Source of the DNA: Bacteroidales bacterium
GTDB lineage: Bacteria > Bacteroidota > Bacteroidia > Bacteroidales > UBA10428
Assembly: GCA_016931575.1 (NCBI GenBank)
Contig: JAFGEO010000013.1
Coordinates: 1-33,464 of the forward strand
Direction of reading: 5' to 3'
Length of the DNA stretch: 33,464 nucleotides
Position numbers and translations under genes: made by a program. Each line of letters begins with the position of its first letter. The stretch's first letter is position 1. Below, one piece after another: positions 7,536 to 16,673 of the stretch. The notes under the pieces are model-generated. The model worked only from the letters and a program-made list of their open reading frames with translations, made no database searches and had not been told where the DNA came from.

Positions 7536-7558
7536 CAGGTGCCTTTTATGGACACCTG
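7536..7558 (-). terminator. Hairpin downstream of pnp, weak terminator candidate
   Basis: CAGGTG / CACCTG arms that extend by CC/GG with a one-base bulge, 19 nt after the pnp stop. There is no T-tract on the minus strand, so it may stabilise the mRNA 3' end more than end transcription. Confidence 0.3.
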
Positions 7559-7576
7559 GGAGGCTTTCAGATTTTT

Positions 7577-9802
7577 TTACTGATGCCTGTTGTCGGAGCG
7601 GCCATGAGACCTGTCAGGGCGGTCCGGGCGGTCTGATCTTTCCGGCCTGGGAGGTCTTTCAGATCTCTCCTGCTCCATATTTTCCGGTTTCGGGAGCAGT
7701 ACCTTGCGGGACAGCTTCAGGTTACCGGTTTTTCCATCGATGTCGATCAGCTTTACTTCAAGCTGGTCGCCTACTTTCAGCTCATCTTCCACATTCTGGA
7801 TGCGCCTCCAGTCGATCTCCGAAATATGCAGCAATCCGTCCTTGTTCGGAATGATCTCCACAAAGGCTCCGAAGCTGACAATCGATTTTACTTTTCCTTT
7901 ATACACTTTGCCAATCTCAGGGACCTGCACGATGGCCTGGATTCTGGCCAGGGCAGCATCGATGGAGTCCTTATTAACAGCAAATATATCTACCATCCCC
8001 ACATTGTCAACTTCTTCGATGACGATGGTAGCTCCGGTAGATGCCTGGATTTCCTGGATGATTTTTCCACCAGGGCCGATCAGGGGTCCGATCATTTCTT
8101 TCGGGATGCTCAGTTTTTCCACTCGGGGAACATGGGGTTTGTAGTCTTCACGCGGGGCGTCCATGGTCTTCATCATTTCGCCCAGGATGTGAAGGCGGCC
8201 GTTGCGGGCCTGTTCCAGAGCTTCAGCCAGTACTTCGTAGGAAAGTCCGTCAACCTTGATGTCCATCTGGGTGGCGGTGATGCCGTCCAGCGTACCGGTT
8301 ACCTTGAAATCCATATCACCGAGGTGATCTTCATCTCCAAGGATGTCTGAAAGGACAGCGTACTTTCCGCTCTCAGTATCCGTAATAAGGCCCATGGCAA
8401 TTCCTGACACGGGTTTTTTAATCTTTACTCCCGAATCCATCAGTGCAAGAGTTCCTGCACAAACGGTGGCCATCGATGATGAACCGTTTGATTCGAGGAT
8501 ATCGGAGACCACGCGGATCGCATACGCATTATCCTCCGGGATCATCCTTTTTAACGCCCTGTGGGCCAGGTTTCCGTGTCCGACTTCACGGCGTCCGACT
8601 CCCCTCATTGGTTTTGCATCACCTGTAGAGAAGGGTGGAAAATTGTAGTGAAGTACAAATTTCTCAGTCCCCTTAATAAGTACTTCGTCGATCATTTTCT
8701 CGTCGAGCTTGGTTCCCAGGGTAACCGTGGTCAGCGACTGTGTTTCGCCGCGGGTGAACACGGCTGATCCGTGCGCTGCAGGCAGGTAGTCGATCTCGGA
8801 CCAGATTGGGCGGATCTCATCGGTTTTGCGGCCATCGATACGGATTTTCTCGTCCAGGATCAGGCTGCGGACAGCTTTCTTCTCCACATCGTGGTAATAG
8901 CGGCCAATCAAGGTTAGGTTGGCTTCTTCACCTTCCGGGAGTGTTGCTGCATATTCTTCAGTGAATGAAGTTTTCAGTTCCTCCAGCTTGTCGTGCCTTT
9001 CATGTTTGGCAGGTGTGCTCTTGACGACCTCGTAAACTTTGTCGTAGGTTTTGTCCCAAACCAGCTTTTCGAGGGTTTCATCGTTCACTTCATGTGAATA
9101 TTCTCTTTTCTGCTGCTTTTGTACCTCTTCGGTAAGTTCCATCTGAACCTTGCAGTGCTTTTTGATTTCTTCGTGTGCATACTTGATGGCTTCGAGCATA
9201 TCTGCTTCAGACACTTCGCTCATTTCACCTTCTACCATCAGGATGTTGTCGTAGGTAGCACCTACCATGATGTCGATATCGGCATTCTTCAGTTCGGTGA
9301 ACGTGGGGTTAATGACCAGCTTGCCATCGATACGGGCAACCCGGCATTCCGAAATGGGACCGTTAAAGGGGATGTCTGAAACTGCAAGGGCTGCAGAAGC
9401 TGCAAGCCCTGCCAGGGCATCGGGCATAATATCTTTGTCGGCAGAGATTAAAAATACCGTCACAAATACTTCCGCGTGGAAATCATCCGGGAACAGGGGG
9501 CGCAGGGCACGGTCGATCAGACGGGAGATCAGGATCTCATAATCTCCGGCCCGGGATTCCCTTTTCATGAAACCACCCGGGAATCTTCCTGCTGAGGCAT
9601 ATTTTTCTTTATACTCAACAGAAAGCGGCATAAAATCTACATCTTCTTTTGCTTCCTTGGCACAGGTAACGGCGGCTAATAACATTGTGTTTCCTTGCTT
9701 AACGACAACAGACCCGTCGGCCTGTTTGGCGAGTTTTCCTGTTTCGATCTCTATCGTTCTACCATCTTCCAGAGCGATAGTCTTAACAATTGGTTTGTAC
9801 AT
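7577..9802 (-). CDS. pnp: Polynucleotide phosphorylase
   Basis: A 3'-to-5' exoribonuclease that releases nucleoside diphosphates from RNA with phosphate, and can also add tails; it works as a cytoplasmic trimer. The 741 residues contain, in order, a first RNase PH domain (about 14-145), the alpha-helical linker, a second RNase PH domain (about 320-460, with [18 protein letters not shown]), a KH domain with the GPGG loop (about 563) and an S1 domain (about 630-700, [16 protein letters not shown]). The last 30 or so residues are a low-complexity tail of Arg, Pro, Ser and Asp (repeats of [10 protein letters not shown]), common as an RNA-binding or disordered extension in Bacteroidota. It follows rpsO, as in most bacteria, with a terminator and a leader hairpin between. 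Confidence 0.98.
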   Translation of the reverse strand: MYKPIVKTIALEDGRTIEIETGKLAKQADGSVVVKQGNTMLLAAVTCAKEAKEDVDFMPLSVEYKEKYASAGRFPGGFMKRESRAGDYEILISRLIDRALRPLFPDDFHAEVFVTVFLISADKDIMPDALAGLAASAALAVSDIPFNGPISECRVARIDGKLVINPTFTELKNADIDIMVGATYDNILMVEGEMSEVSEADMLEAIKYAHEEIKKHCKVQMELTEEVQKQQKREYSHEVNDETLEKLVWDKTYDKVYEVVKSTPAKHERHDKLEELKTSFTEEYAATLPEGEEANLTLIGRYYHDVEKKAVRSLILDEKIRIDGRKTDEIRPIWSEIDYLPAAHGSAVFTRGETQSLTTVTLGTKLDEKMIDEVLIKGTEKFVLHYNFPPFSTGDAKPMRGVGRREVGHGNLAHRALKRMIPEDNAYAIRVVSDILESNGSSSMATVCAGTLALMDSGVKIKKPVSGIAMGLITDTESGKYAVLSDILGDEDHLGDMDFKVTGTLDGITATQMDIKVDGLSYEVLAEALEQARNGRLHILGEMMKTMDAPREDYKPHVPRVEKLSIPKEMIGPLIGPGGKIIQEIQASTGATIVIEEVDNVGMVDIFAVNKDSIDAALARIQAIVQVPEIGKVYKGKVKSIVSFGAFVEIIPNKDGLLHISEIDWRRIQNVEDELKVGDQLEVKLIDIDGKTGNLKLSRKVLLPKPENMEQERSERPPRPERSDRPDRPDRSHGRSDNRHQ

Positions 9803-9831
9803 ACTTTTTCTTCGATTAATGATTCTTATTT

Positions 9832-9868
9832 GGGGTATACTTTTAGTAATTGCCGTTAAAGATACCCC
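9832..9868 (-). promoter_or_regulatory. Leader hairpin directly upstream of pnp
   Basis: GGGGTAT / ATACCCC arms plus an inner TTTA/TAAA pairing around a small internal loop, 30 nt upstream of the pnp ATG and after the rpsO terminator. In enterobacteria a pnp leader stem-loop is cut by RNase III and PNPase represses itself through it; a similar role here is inference. Confidence 0.4.
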
Positions 9869-9875
9869 TCTTTAT

Positions 9876-9906
9876 AAAAAGAAAAAAGGCAATTTGTTCA
9901 ATTGCC
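9876..9906 (-). terminator. Terminator of rpsO
   Basis: GGCAATT / AATTGCC stem with a 5-nt loop. On the minus strand it is followed by TTTTTTCTTTTT. It lies 11 nt after the rpsO stop. It may be partial, letting some transcription through to pnp. Confidence 0.85.
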
Positions 9907-9916
9907 TTTCTGATTC

Positions 9917-10186
9917 TTACTTTCTCAGGTCTAAAGCCTTTAATATTGCTCTGTATCTTTCGATATCATTTTTCTTCAGATAATCCAGTAATCTCCTCCT
10001 CTTACCTACAAGCTTCAGAAGGGCACGCTGTGTGCTGAAGTCCTTCCGGTTTTCCTTCAGGTGCTCGGTGAGGTGGCGAATACGGGTAGAAAACAGGGCA
10101 ATCTGGCTTTCGGGAGAACCAGTGTCTTCGTTAGACTTTCCGTACTTTCCGAAAATTTCTTTTTTCGATTCTGCTGTTAAATACAT
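9917..10186 (-). CDS. rpsO: 30S ribosomal protein S15
   Basis: The 89 residues match S15 along the whole length: the N-terminal [12 protein letters not shown], the [15 protein letters not shown] segment (about 22-36), the [32 protein letters not shown] core (about 39-70) and the C-terminal [14 protein letters not shown]15 binds the central domain of 16S rRNA early in 30S assembly. Its gene sits directly upstream of pnp as in many bacteria. It has its own promoter upstream and a strong terminator downstream. Confidence 0.98.
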   Translation of the reverse strand: MYLTAESKKEIFGKYGKSNEDTGSPESQIALFSTRIRHLTEHLKENRKDFSTQRALLKLVGKRRRLLDYLKKNDIERYRAILKALDLRK

Positions 10187-10224
10187 AATTCAGTTTTAAT
10201 TAAGTTCCCAAAAAAACAGAAGCG

Positions 10225-10254
10225 CAAAGATAGGTAATAAATTCTGACAGACAA
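10225..10254 (-). promoter_or_regulatory. Predicted promoter of rpsO
   Basis: On the minus strand TTG (10254-10252), 19 bp, then TATCTTTG (10232-10225). Transcription would start about 30 nt upstream of the rpsO ATG. In the rest of the gap to 10458 I see only the CPBP terminator hairpin. Confidence 0.6.
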
Positions 10255-10426
10255 GGGGTTTGGTGATTCTTTTTCGGAAAGACATTGGAGATGAGGGTTA
10301 TTTTACCTCAGAGGACGGAGTGGGGCAGATTTGAGATGTGAAATCAGGTCTGAAATGCGATTCTGTATCAGGTATATTAATGCCACGGGAAAAAAGTAAA
10401 AAATCCGGATTACACCATAGAAAGTT

Positions 10427-10445
10427 AAGGGGCATGGATCCCCTT
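10427..10445 (-). terminator. Weak terminator candidate after the CPBP protease gene
   Basis: AAGGGG / CCCCTT stem with a 7-nt loop, 13 nt after the stop codon at 10459. The minus strand continues AACTTTC, so the U-tract is poor. Confidence 0.35.
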
Positions 10446-10458
10446 TATCTAATCGGCT

Positions 10459-11214
10459 CTATATCATTCTAATAAAGAAAATAAAGAAATCTAAGGTTCC
10501 ATGTGCAATAATTGGGAAAAACAAACTTCCACTTCGTTCTTTAAGCAACGCAAAAATAAATCCATAAAAACTTGTCGATAATATTGCCATATAATCAAAT
10601 TGAAAATGAAAGTTTTCGGTCAGATTAAACCCATGTAGAAGGCCAAATACAATTGAACTAATAATCGCCCCCCACCCAAAGCTTGTTCCTGATAGTTTAA
10701 ATTCTTTAGCAAAGATTTTATTTAAAAATCCAAGTAAAAATCCCCGATAAATCAACTCTTCATTTATTCCTGGCATTATTGCCAAGTAGAGTAATGTTTT
10801 AGCGTCAAACGAACCTTTTTTGCTAAGATATCCAATACATATTGCCGCTACAAAGACGAAAATGACACATAACAGAGAAAATCTGATTGAGCCTTTATTT
10901 TGTTTTATTGTCAAACCTATCTCAATAGGTTTTATAAATCTTTTCAAAGGAATCAATAAAATCATAGCTAAAACGATGCTATAGATCTTTGCACTCCAAT
11001 TACACCCCAGATTATTATCCCATGTGTGATATCTGATTATCTGAAAATCAGGATATGTTTCTGTTAGGATATAAAATAAATTGTCAGCAATTCCAAACAC
11101 AATAAATAATAGTAGAAAACGCCAATTCCTGATCGACTGTTTGTAATCAATCAGCACGGCTAAGAGAAGGGCAAATCCAAACAGTATTAAATTTCGAATA
11201 ATAAAAGGTAACAT
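10459..11214 (-). CDS. CPBP-family intramembrane glutamic endopeptidase
   Basis: A 251-residue polytopic membrane protein with about seven or eight hydrophobic segments. The CPBP (CAAX protease / bacteriocin-processing, Abi) motifs are clear: NEELIYRG with Glu152, Glu153 and Arg157, GLLHGFN with His194, and a final IAHGTLDF with His238. In the family the Glu pair and the His residues form the active site within the membrane. Bacterial members are linked to bacteriocin self-immunity, signalling or peptide maturation, but the substrate here is unknown. The gene is clearly more AT-rich than its neighbours and sits beside a probable group II intron remnant, so it may have been acquired. Confidence 0.85.
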   Translation of the reverse strand: MLPFIIRNLILFGFALLLAVLIDYKQSIRNWRFLLLFIVFGIADNLFYILTETYPDFQIIRYHTWDNNLGCNWSAKIYSIVLAMILLIPLKRFIKPIEIGLTIKQNKGSIRFSLLCVIFVFVAAICIGYLSKKGSFDAKTLLYLAIMPGINEELIYRGFLLGFLNKIFAKEFKLSGTSFGWGAIISSIVFGLLHGFNLTENFHFQFDYMAILSTSFYGFIFALLKERSGSLFFPIIAHGTLDFFIFFIRMI

Positions 11215-11227
11215 GTCTTAGTAATTT

Positions 11228-11247
11228 TACACAACGTTCTTTGTGTA
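11228..11247. repeat. Short perfect palindrome upstream of the CPBP gene
   Basis: TACACAA / TTGTGTA arms around CGTTCT. It starts 14 bp upstream of the CPBP start codon, so it could be an operator or part of the decayed element next to it. Confidence 0.4.
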
Positions 11248-11319
11248 TGAAACGTAACGGATTTCCAGGCTGTGTTTCTATCTATGGAGAGTCGTTTTTG
11301 AAACAAGGTACAAAACTTT

Positions 11320-11412
11320 CGAAAACCACCAATACCGGTATGTTGCATACGCCGGTTGGTGTGAGAGGTTCTCCGCAAGCCAATGCCTGGCATCGTTCAA
11401 CTCGATTGTGGT
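11320..11412 (+). mobile_element. Probable 3' end of a decayed group II intron (domains V-VI)
   Basis: Positions 11327-11361 fold as a long hairpin: CACCAA/TTGGTG, then CCGG/CCGG, then a 2-nt CG bulge on the 3' side, then TATG/CATA with a tiny loop. It is followed at once by TGTGAGAGG, a second GC-rich stem region (11368-11390) and AACTCGATT. A bulged domain V stem, GGTGTGAGAGG, a domain VI stem and a ...CTCGAT end is the pattern I know from the 3' ends of bacterial group II introns. The loop is shortened and no reverse transcriptase gene is present, so it would be a dead remnant. This rests on pattern memory, not on alignment. Confidence 0.45.
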
Positions 11413-11419
11413 TTATTAT

Positions 11420-11596
11420 CCTGTCTGTCCGGCATATAAATCGGAAAGTGGAAAAATCAAGTCGTAATCGTTCCAGTTTAAATTTCCATCCCTAAGACTT
11501 TATACGAATTGCATAATCCCACAAATATTTTGCGGAATCAAATTTCAGGTGGTCAAATCCGGTCTCCGGGTCATTATAGTCAACTATTTTTGGCAT
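11420..11596 (-). pseudogene. Possible broken small gene between the intron remnant and the K+ channel gene
   Basis: On the minus strand a 34-codon frame runs from ATG 11596 to TAG 11492 with a protein-like sequence (MPKIVDYNDPETGFDHLKFD...). After the stop, another frame continues as protein-like sequence (DGNLNWNDYDLIFPLSDLY...) to about 11420, next to the putative intron end. This looks like one small gene broken by a stop or frameshift and cut off by the intron. I do not recognise the family. The rest of 11413-11648 shows nothing more. Confidence 0.3.
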
Positions 11597-11648
11597 TATC
11601 CAGGCTTGTTACTCTTTTACTAAAACAAATTCACAAAATCTCACTTTC

Positions 11649-12671
11649 TCAATGGTCTTCTCCTTCAATCAAAATCTTCCTCAACCTCCCAAGTTGGGTT
11701 TTCGTTCCCAGTGCAAACAGCTTGTCGCTTGAGGTCAGCAGTACCTCCGGCAGCGGATTGATGACGTAGGAATTGTCTGATCGTTTGAGTCCGATGATAT
11801 TGGCCCCCGATTCATTCCGGATATCCAGCTCCCGGATGGATTTCCCTTCGAAAAACGAGTTCAGGTTCCTGCACTCTACCTCCTCAAGCGCAACATTCTC
11901 GGAGCTCTGCAACATGATAAATTCTATGAATTCAACCACATCGGGTTGGGTTACCAGCTTGGCCATCCGCTGGCCCCCGATCCGGTCGGGCATAATAATG
12001 TTGGTAGCGCCGGCCCGTTTCAGTTTTGTATCGGAATGGTCATCCGAGGCGCGGCTGATGATCTTGAGAGATGGGTTCATCTCCCGGGCAGTGAGTACAA
12101 CAAACAGGTTATCGGCATCAACCGGCAAGGCGGAAATGAGCGCTTTGGCTTTGTCAATGCGGCACATCTCCAGGGTATCATCCCGGGTGGCATCGGCATT
12201 AATGTAGAGCAGTCCGGGTTGCTCAAGGAGACGCTCCATGGCATTGTCATCACGTTCGATGACGACAATCTTGGTATTATGGCTGAGCAGTTCCTGAACA
12301 GCCTGCTGACCATTGCGCCCATAACCACAAATGATAACATGGTCTTTTAGTTGCTGGATTTTATTTCTCACTCTTTTGTTTTTATAGTAATGACCAATGG
12401 CGCCGTCTACAACGTAGCGTGTAAAAGTGGTCACCGCATAAGCAAAGATACCAAAACTGAATATAATCAGGAATGCCGTGAAATACATTCCTGTTGTGCT
12501 CAGGGGGTGTATTTCCCTGAATCCTACTGTGGCAATGGTGATGATGGTCATGAAGAAGGCCTCAGTGAAGGTGAAGTCCTCAATCAGTATGTAGCCGGTG
12601 ACCCCGATCAGGATGATCCCCATCAGCAATCCAAGGGCTATGTAGGCGTTCTTCAGACTGTTTTGTTTCAT
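11649..12671 (-). CDS. Potassium-channel-like protein: two-helix pore plus RCK (TrkA-N/TrkA-C) domains
   Basis: The 340 residues show a first membrane helix (about 9-30), a pore helix and filter (about 36-58), a second helix (about 62-82), an RCK/TrkA-N Rossmann domain (about 110-230) starting with the nucleotide-binding GYGRNG loop at 116-121, and a TrkA-C-like domain (about 255-335). This is the MthK/Kch layout of ligand-gated K+ channels, in which RCK domains form a gating ring that senses nucleotides or ions. The filter reads T-V-G-F-R (48-52), where K+ channels normally have T-V-G-Y/F-G; the Arg at the last position is unusual. It starts 4 bp after the DUF2851 stop, so the two form an operon. 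Confidence 0.88.
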   Translation of the reverse strand: MKQNSLKNAYIALGLLMGIILIGVTGYILIEDFTFTEAFFMTIITIATVGFREIHPLSTTGMYFTAFLIIFSFGIFAYAVTTFTRYVVDGAIGHYYKNKRVRNKIQQLKDHVIICGYGRNGQQAVQELLSHNTKIVVIERDDNAMERLLEQPGLLYINADATRDDTLEMCRIDKAKALISALPVDADNLFVVLTAREMNPSLKIISRASDDHSDTKLKRAGATNIIMPDRIGGQRMAKLVTQPDVVEFIEFIMLQSSENVALEEVECRNLNSFFEGKSIRELDIRNESGANIIGLKRSDNSYVINPLPEVLLTSSDKLFALGTKTQLGRLRKILIEGEDH

Positions 12672-12675
12672 TTCT

Positions 12676-13941
12676 TTAAGGTTTGAGAACCCTGTACCCT
12701 ATCTGGCAGTGCAAGCACTGCCTCGTCCGGCAATAGTTGTTACTCAGCTGGATCAGTGCCTGGCTTTCGCCTGCGTGCCGGGCTCTGATCCCTGCCAACT
12801 CCCATTCCCGGATGATATGGTTGTTTTCGGCAGGGAGCTGTTCAAGCCAGCTGACCGATCGCTCCTTTATGGCCTCATCATCCTTGGCATGACCATATAC
12901 ATACAGGAAAGGAGCAAGGGTGTTGATCACGATCAGGTAAATGCTGCCTTCCCCAAGTTTTTTTTCGCGGGGAGCGGTCCTTTTCCCAAAAATATAATGG
13001 TTTTTCCAATACTCAGACAGATCACGGGAAAAGAAATCAACCAGTTTGCGCGGATGATCAAATTCCAGCAGGGTGGAAAACAGGTGATTGGTACTGCTCA
13101 GCAGGGCGCTGAGCTGTGCTATCCGGATGGTGGGGAAATTTAAGGGGCGTGAACGCAGGAATTTCCAGACATGCTTTTCCAGGGGGTGCAGCTTGTGTTT
13201 CTTTTGCTGGTAGGCGTATTCTGTTTTTAGCTGCTCCATGTACTCATCGGCTGGCTCTTCCTGCAGAAAGCCGGCCTGACCAAAAAGCAGGGCTTCGGTC
13301 CTGAGCAGGTTCCCCGGCTGCCGGAGGATGATCTTCAGGGGCAGCGAACGGGCCAGCCATTCAAAAGGCAGGGTATTGATGTTCAGGCCAAGGTTCCTGC
13401 ACAGCTGGATGTAAAAGGCTTCCTCCCAGTTGTTGCGCGTGCTGTTGAGCAGGTGATTCAGTGATGCCGTTTTCTCAATGAGACGTTCGATCAGCAGACG
13501 GCTGAGCCAAAAGCCTGTCTGTGAAGGATCCAGCCGGTGGAGCTCCCCGGCACAGGGAATTTTTTTTTCGCTAAGCATGAGTTGCCTGTATTTGATTTCC
13601 AGGGTCCGGTCAGGGCTGATAACTATGGCGGGTACCCTGCGTCCTGATTCTGTCAGACATTCCCGGTCGTTTTCCAGTACCACATGAAGAATAACATTGT
13701 TGTATGCAGCATCGAGGTGGTGCCTGTGCCGGAACCAGTCACTGCTTTGCAGGTGGATCTCGATATTTCCGGCCCACACAGTATCCCCAATCCGGATTTT
13801 TGCCTGCGTAAAATCCGGTCCCGCGTCCAGGTTGTGAACTCCGCCATTTAGAATCCTGATCTTTTCGTCAGTATCCGACAGGTATTCTGTTTCTTCCAAT
13901 AACGCGTTCTTCCATATAAATTGCAGCAACGCTTCCTGCAT
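12676..13941 (-). CDS. DUF2851 family protein
   Basis: A 421-residue protein that matches the Bacteroidota-specific family DUF2851. Recognisable parts are the start MQEALLQFIWKNALL, the segment GGVHNLDAGPDFTQAKIRIGDTVWAGNIEIH (about residues 37-67) with W-x-R-x-x-H-H-D-x-A-Y-x-x-V-I-L-H-V-V after it, and a Cys-rich end (CRTRQCLHCQIGYRVL). The family has no established function. The DxGPDF and GNxEIH motifs suggest a nuclease-like beta core, which is only a guess. No signal peptide. The frame could begin 11 codons earlier at 13974, but family proteins start near the Met at 13941. It is the first gene of an operon with the channel gene. Confidence 0.88.
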   Translation of the reverse strand: MQEALLQFIWKNALLEETEYLSDTDEKIRILNGGVHNLDAGPDFTQAKIRIGDTVWAGNIEIHLQSSDWFRHRHHLDAAYNNVILHVVLENDRECLTESGRRVPAIVISPDRTLEIKYRQLMLSEKKIPCAGELHRLDPSQTGFWLSRLLIERLIEKTASLNHLLNSTRNNWEEAFYIQLCRNLGLNINTLPFEWLARSLPLKIILRQPGNLLRTEALLFGQAGFLQEEPADEYMEQLKTEYAYQQKKHKLHPLEKHVWKFLRSRPLNFPTIRIAQLSALLSSTNHLFSTLLEFDHPRKLVDFFSRDLSEYWKNHYIFGKRTAPREKKLGEGSIYLIVINTLAPFLYVYGHAKDDEAIKERSVSWLEQLPAENNHIIREWELAGIRARHAGESQALIQLSNNYCRTRQCLHCQIGYRVLKP

Positions 13942-14201
13942 ACTGAAGTACTTTCTCACGGGGAAGATATACATTCTATATGCAATTTTATTTCACAAAT
14001 ACAATTTTTCACTAAAATGCATCCCGCTAAGCTGTATGAGGCTCCGGAACAGAAAGTGGCAACTGATTTATGCTGTAAGTTGGTCGCCCCGGAAAAAAAT
14101 ACCTGCTCAAATGTTAAGAATTGTGCGAATTATTTGTTTTCTGAAATCAGAGCCCCAATATTTGTCCCCGAAAAAATCTTGATAATTATAAATCTCTCAC
14201 C

Positions 14202-15581
14202 ATGAAACAAAACAAGTATTTCATTTATGTCATCACGGTTGTGGCCACACTGGGCGGATTGCTGTTCGGGTACGATACCGCTGTCATCTCGGGAGCTGAG
14301 AAGTCTATTCAGGCCTACCTGATCGAGCCCCTGGGTTTTAGTTCATTTATGCATGGTATCAGCGTCTCTAGTGCTTTGATCGGTTGTATCATCGGTGGCG
14401 CAATTTCAGGTCTTATTGCCGGGAACTTCGGTCGGAAGCGTGCCCTGATCATTGCAGGGGTTTTGTTTTTACTTTCGGCACTTGGCTCGGGGAACCCTGA
14501 ATTTTTATTTTTTACTAAGGGCGAACCGACCGCCGGCTTGTTGTGGATGTTTAATTTCTACCGGATTATCGGCGGAATTGGCGTAGGGATCGCTTCCGCA
14601 GTTTGCCCGATGTATATCGGTGAAGTTGCTCCCCCGGAAATCAGGGGCCGCCTGGTCAGCCTGAACCAGTTTGCGATCATCTTCGGTATGCTGGTGGTGT
14701 ATTTCGTTAACTGGGGAATCGCCAACGGGCAGTCGATCCAGTGGATCAATGATATCGGATGGCGCCGCATGTTCCTTTCCGAAGCTATTCCTGCCTCTGT
14801 TTTTGCCGTATTAATGTTTTTTATGCCGGAAACTCCCCGCTACCTGGCCTTAAGACACCGGAACGACTCAGCCCTGCGCATCCTGGCCCGGATCAACGGC
14901 AAAGAACGGGCAGAACAAATATTGTCGCATATCAGGGCATCTGTAGAAAGCTCTAAGGCAAAAATTTTCTCCTATGGGAAAATTGTCATTCTGGTCGGGA
15001 TCTTACTATCTGTCTTCCAGCAATTTGTCGGGATCAATGTTGCCCTGTATTATGCACCCCGGATCTTTGAAAGCATGGGAGCTGCCAAGGATGCCTCTAT
15101 GCTTCAGACCATCATTATGGGGCTTATAAATGTGGTATTCACGGTTGTAGCCATCATGACGGTAGACCGTTGGGGAAGGAAACCCCTGCTGATTACAGGA
15201 TCCATTGGCATGGCAGTGGGAATGATTGCCATCAGCGTATTGTCATTCATGAATATCATTGGCATCAGTACCCTTGTTTTTATCATCATTTATACCGCTT
15301 CGTTTATGATGAGCTGGGGGCCTATCTGCTGGGTTCTTATCGCTGAGATCTATCCAAATAAGATCAGGAGCCAGGCTGTGGCTATTGCCGTGGCAGCTCA
15401 GTGGGCAGCGAACTTCTTTATTTCTTCAACATATCCGCCCATGATGGAATTCAGCGGGGGGATGACCTACCTGTTTTATGGGGTGATGAGTATCCTTTCA
15501 GCCCTGTTTGTCTGGAAAATGGTGCCGGAGACTAAAGGAAAGACGCTAGAGGAGATTGAGCATTTATGGAAAGCTAAATAG
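14202..15581 (+). CDS. MFS sugar/H+ symporter, XylE-like
   Basis: A 459-residue, 12-helix member of the sugar porter family. Signatures include GYDTAVISGAEK near the start (about 25), NFGRKRAL between helices 2 and 3 (about 70), PETPRYL (about 209), QQFVGINVALYYAPRIF in helix 7 (about 272), DRWGRKPLL (about 322) and PETKGKTLEEIE at the C-terminus (about 444). The QQ-x-x-G-x-N helix lines the sugar site in XylE and related transporters. The substrate is likely a monosaccharide such as xylose or glucose, but cannot be fixed from sequence. It stands alone, with 260 bp upstream and a strong terminator downstream. No sugar kinase or isomerase is nearby. Confidence 0.92.
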   Translation: MKQNKYFIYVITVVATLGGLLFGYDTAVISGAEKSIQAYLIEPLGFSSFMHGISVSSALIGCIIGGAISGLIAGNFGRKRALIIAGVLFLLSALGSGNPEFLFFTKGEPTAGLLWMFNFYRIIGGIGVGIASAVCPMYIGEVAPPEIRGRLVSLNQFAIIFGMLVVYFVNWGIANGQSIQWINDIGWRRMFLSEAIPASVFAVLMFFMPETPRYLALRHRNDSALRILARINGKERAEQILSHIRASVESSKAKIFSYGKIVILVGILLSVFQQFVGINVALYYAPRIFESMGAAKDASMLQTIIMGLINVVFTVVAIMTVDRWGRKPLLITGSIGMAVGMIAISVLSFMNIIGISTLVFIIIYTASFMMSWGPICWVLIAEIYPNKIRSQAVAIAVAAQWAANFFISSTYPPMMEFSGGMTYLFYGVMSILSALFVWKMVPETKGKTLEEIEHLWKAK

Positions 15582-15611
15582 GATTTTTTTCCCTGGGGAA
15601 GAAAACATGAG

Positions 15612-15646
15612 GGGCTGTCTCACGAATCTGAGGCAGCCCTTTGTTT
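15612..15646 (+). terminator. Terminator of the sugar symporter gene
   Basis: GGGCTGTCTCA pairs with TGAGGCAGCCC (one G-T wobble) around a 6-nt loop and is followed by TTTGTTT. It lies 30 nt after the stop. Confidence 0.85.
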
Positions 15647-15808
15647 ATTGTGGCAAACAGTATAGGGATAAACCGGCTAATTTATGGCCCTGTCATCTTC
15701 CTGATGTGCCAAAACCGAATGGGGCAGGGACCTGCAATGAATCCTGCTGAACGCAAAGAAATCGGATTTTGAGCCTGTGCTCGCCAGGGTGACTGTCCCT
15801 TTTATCTG

Positions 15809-16639
15809 TTAAATCAGGGCAGCGTCCTTGAGGGTTACTTCCATCTGCTCCTGCAGCATGTTGCTTTCAGCAGCTGCCTGATCGGCAAAATCTACTCCTT
15901 TGGAAGCGAAAATGATGGAGCGCGAGGCATTCACCAGCAGGCCGCATTGTTTGTTCATGCCGTATTTGGCGACCTCTTCCAGACTTCCACCCTGGGCACC
16001 TATGCCGGGGACGAGCAGGAAATGATCGGGGGCCGATTCACGGATGTTCACCAGCATGGAGGCCTTGGTGGCGCCTACCACATACATGATGTTGTCAGGC
16101 GTTCCCCAGCCTTTGGATTTTTCAATGACCTCGGTAAATAGCGGTTTGCCTTCTTTCGATGTGAAATACTGGAAATCGGAAGCACCGGGATTTGAAGTCA
16201 GCGCCAGGATGATGATGTATTTCCCGTCGAAGCTCAGGAAGGGGCTGACAGAATCCTCTCCCATGTAAGGAGCAACGGTCACAGCATCGAAGTTCATCTT
16301 TTCAAAGAAGGCTTTGGCATACATCTTCGAGGTATTGCCGATGTCGCCGCGCTTGGCGTCGGCGATCAGGAAAATATCAGGGTATTTTTCCTTTATATAC
16401 CGGGCAGTCAGTTCAAGGTCCTCCCAGCCTTCCAGCCCCCGGCTTTCATAAAATGCCAGGTTGGGTTTATAGGCTACCGTAAAGGCAGCTGTGGCATCGA
16501 TGATCTGTTTGTTGAATTCCAGAACCGGACGTTCGGCATTTTTCAGGTGTTCGGGGAGCTTGTCTATATCGCTGTCAAGACCTACGCAGAGGTACGACTT
16601 CTTCTTCTTTATATTCTCAAACAGCACCTTATGATCCAT
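15809..16639 (-). CDS. pyrF: Orotidine 5'-phosphate decarboxylase
   Basis: Converts OMP to UMP, the last step of de novo pyrimidine synthesis. The 276 residues are of the longer (type 2) form. [14 protein letters not shown] is near the N-terminus (about 19-32), a Lys-containing [10 protein letters not shown] substrate segment follows (about 56-65), and the catalytic [10 protein letters not shown] motif (about 94-103) supplies Lys96 and Asp99. [10 protein letters not shown] (about 219-228) near the C-terminus binds phosphate. It lies 34 bp after prfA, and purM-prfA-pyrF runs as one operon. Confidence 0.96.
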   Translation of the reverse strand: MDHKVLFENIKKKKSYLCVGLDSDIDKLPEHLKNAERPVLEFNKQIIDATAAFTVAYKPNLAFYESRGLEGWEDLELTARYIKEKYPDIFLIADAKRGDIGNTSKMYAKAFFEKMNFDAVTVAPYMGEDSVSPFLSFDGKYIIILALTSNPGASDFQYFTSKEGKPLFTEVIEKSKGWGTPDNIMYVVGATKASMLVNIRESAPDHFLLVPGIGAQGGSLEEVAKYGMNKQCGLLVNASRSIIFASKGVDFADQAAAESNMLQEQMEVTLKDAALI

Positions 16640-16673
16640 AATTCACTAGTTTTTCAGATTTTCCATCAATCCA

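Noticed and set aside
11241-11495. Plus-strand 84-codon frame upstream of the CPBP gene
   Set aside because: It is explained better as the structured end of a group II intron. It has no protein family resemblance.
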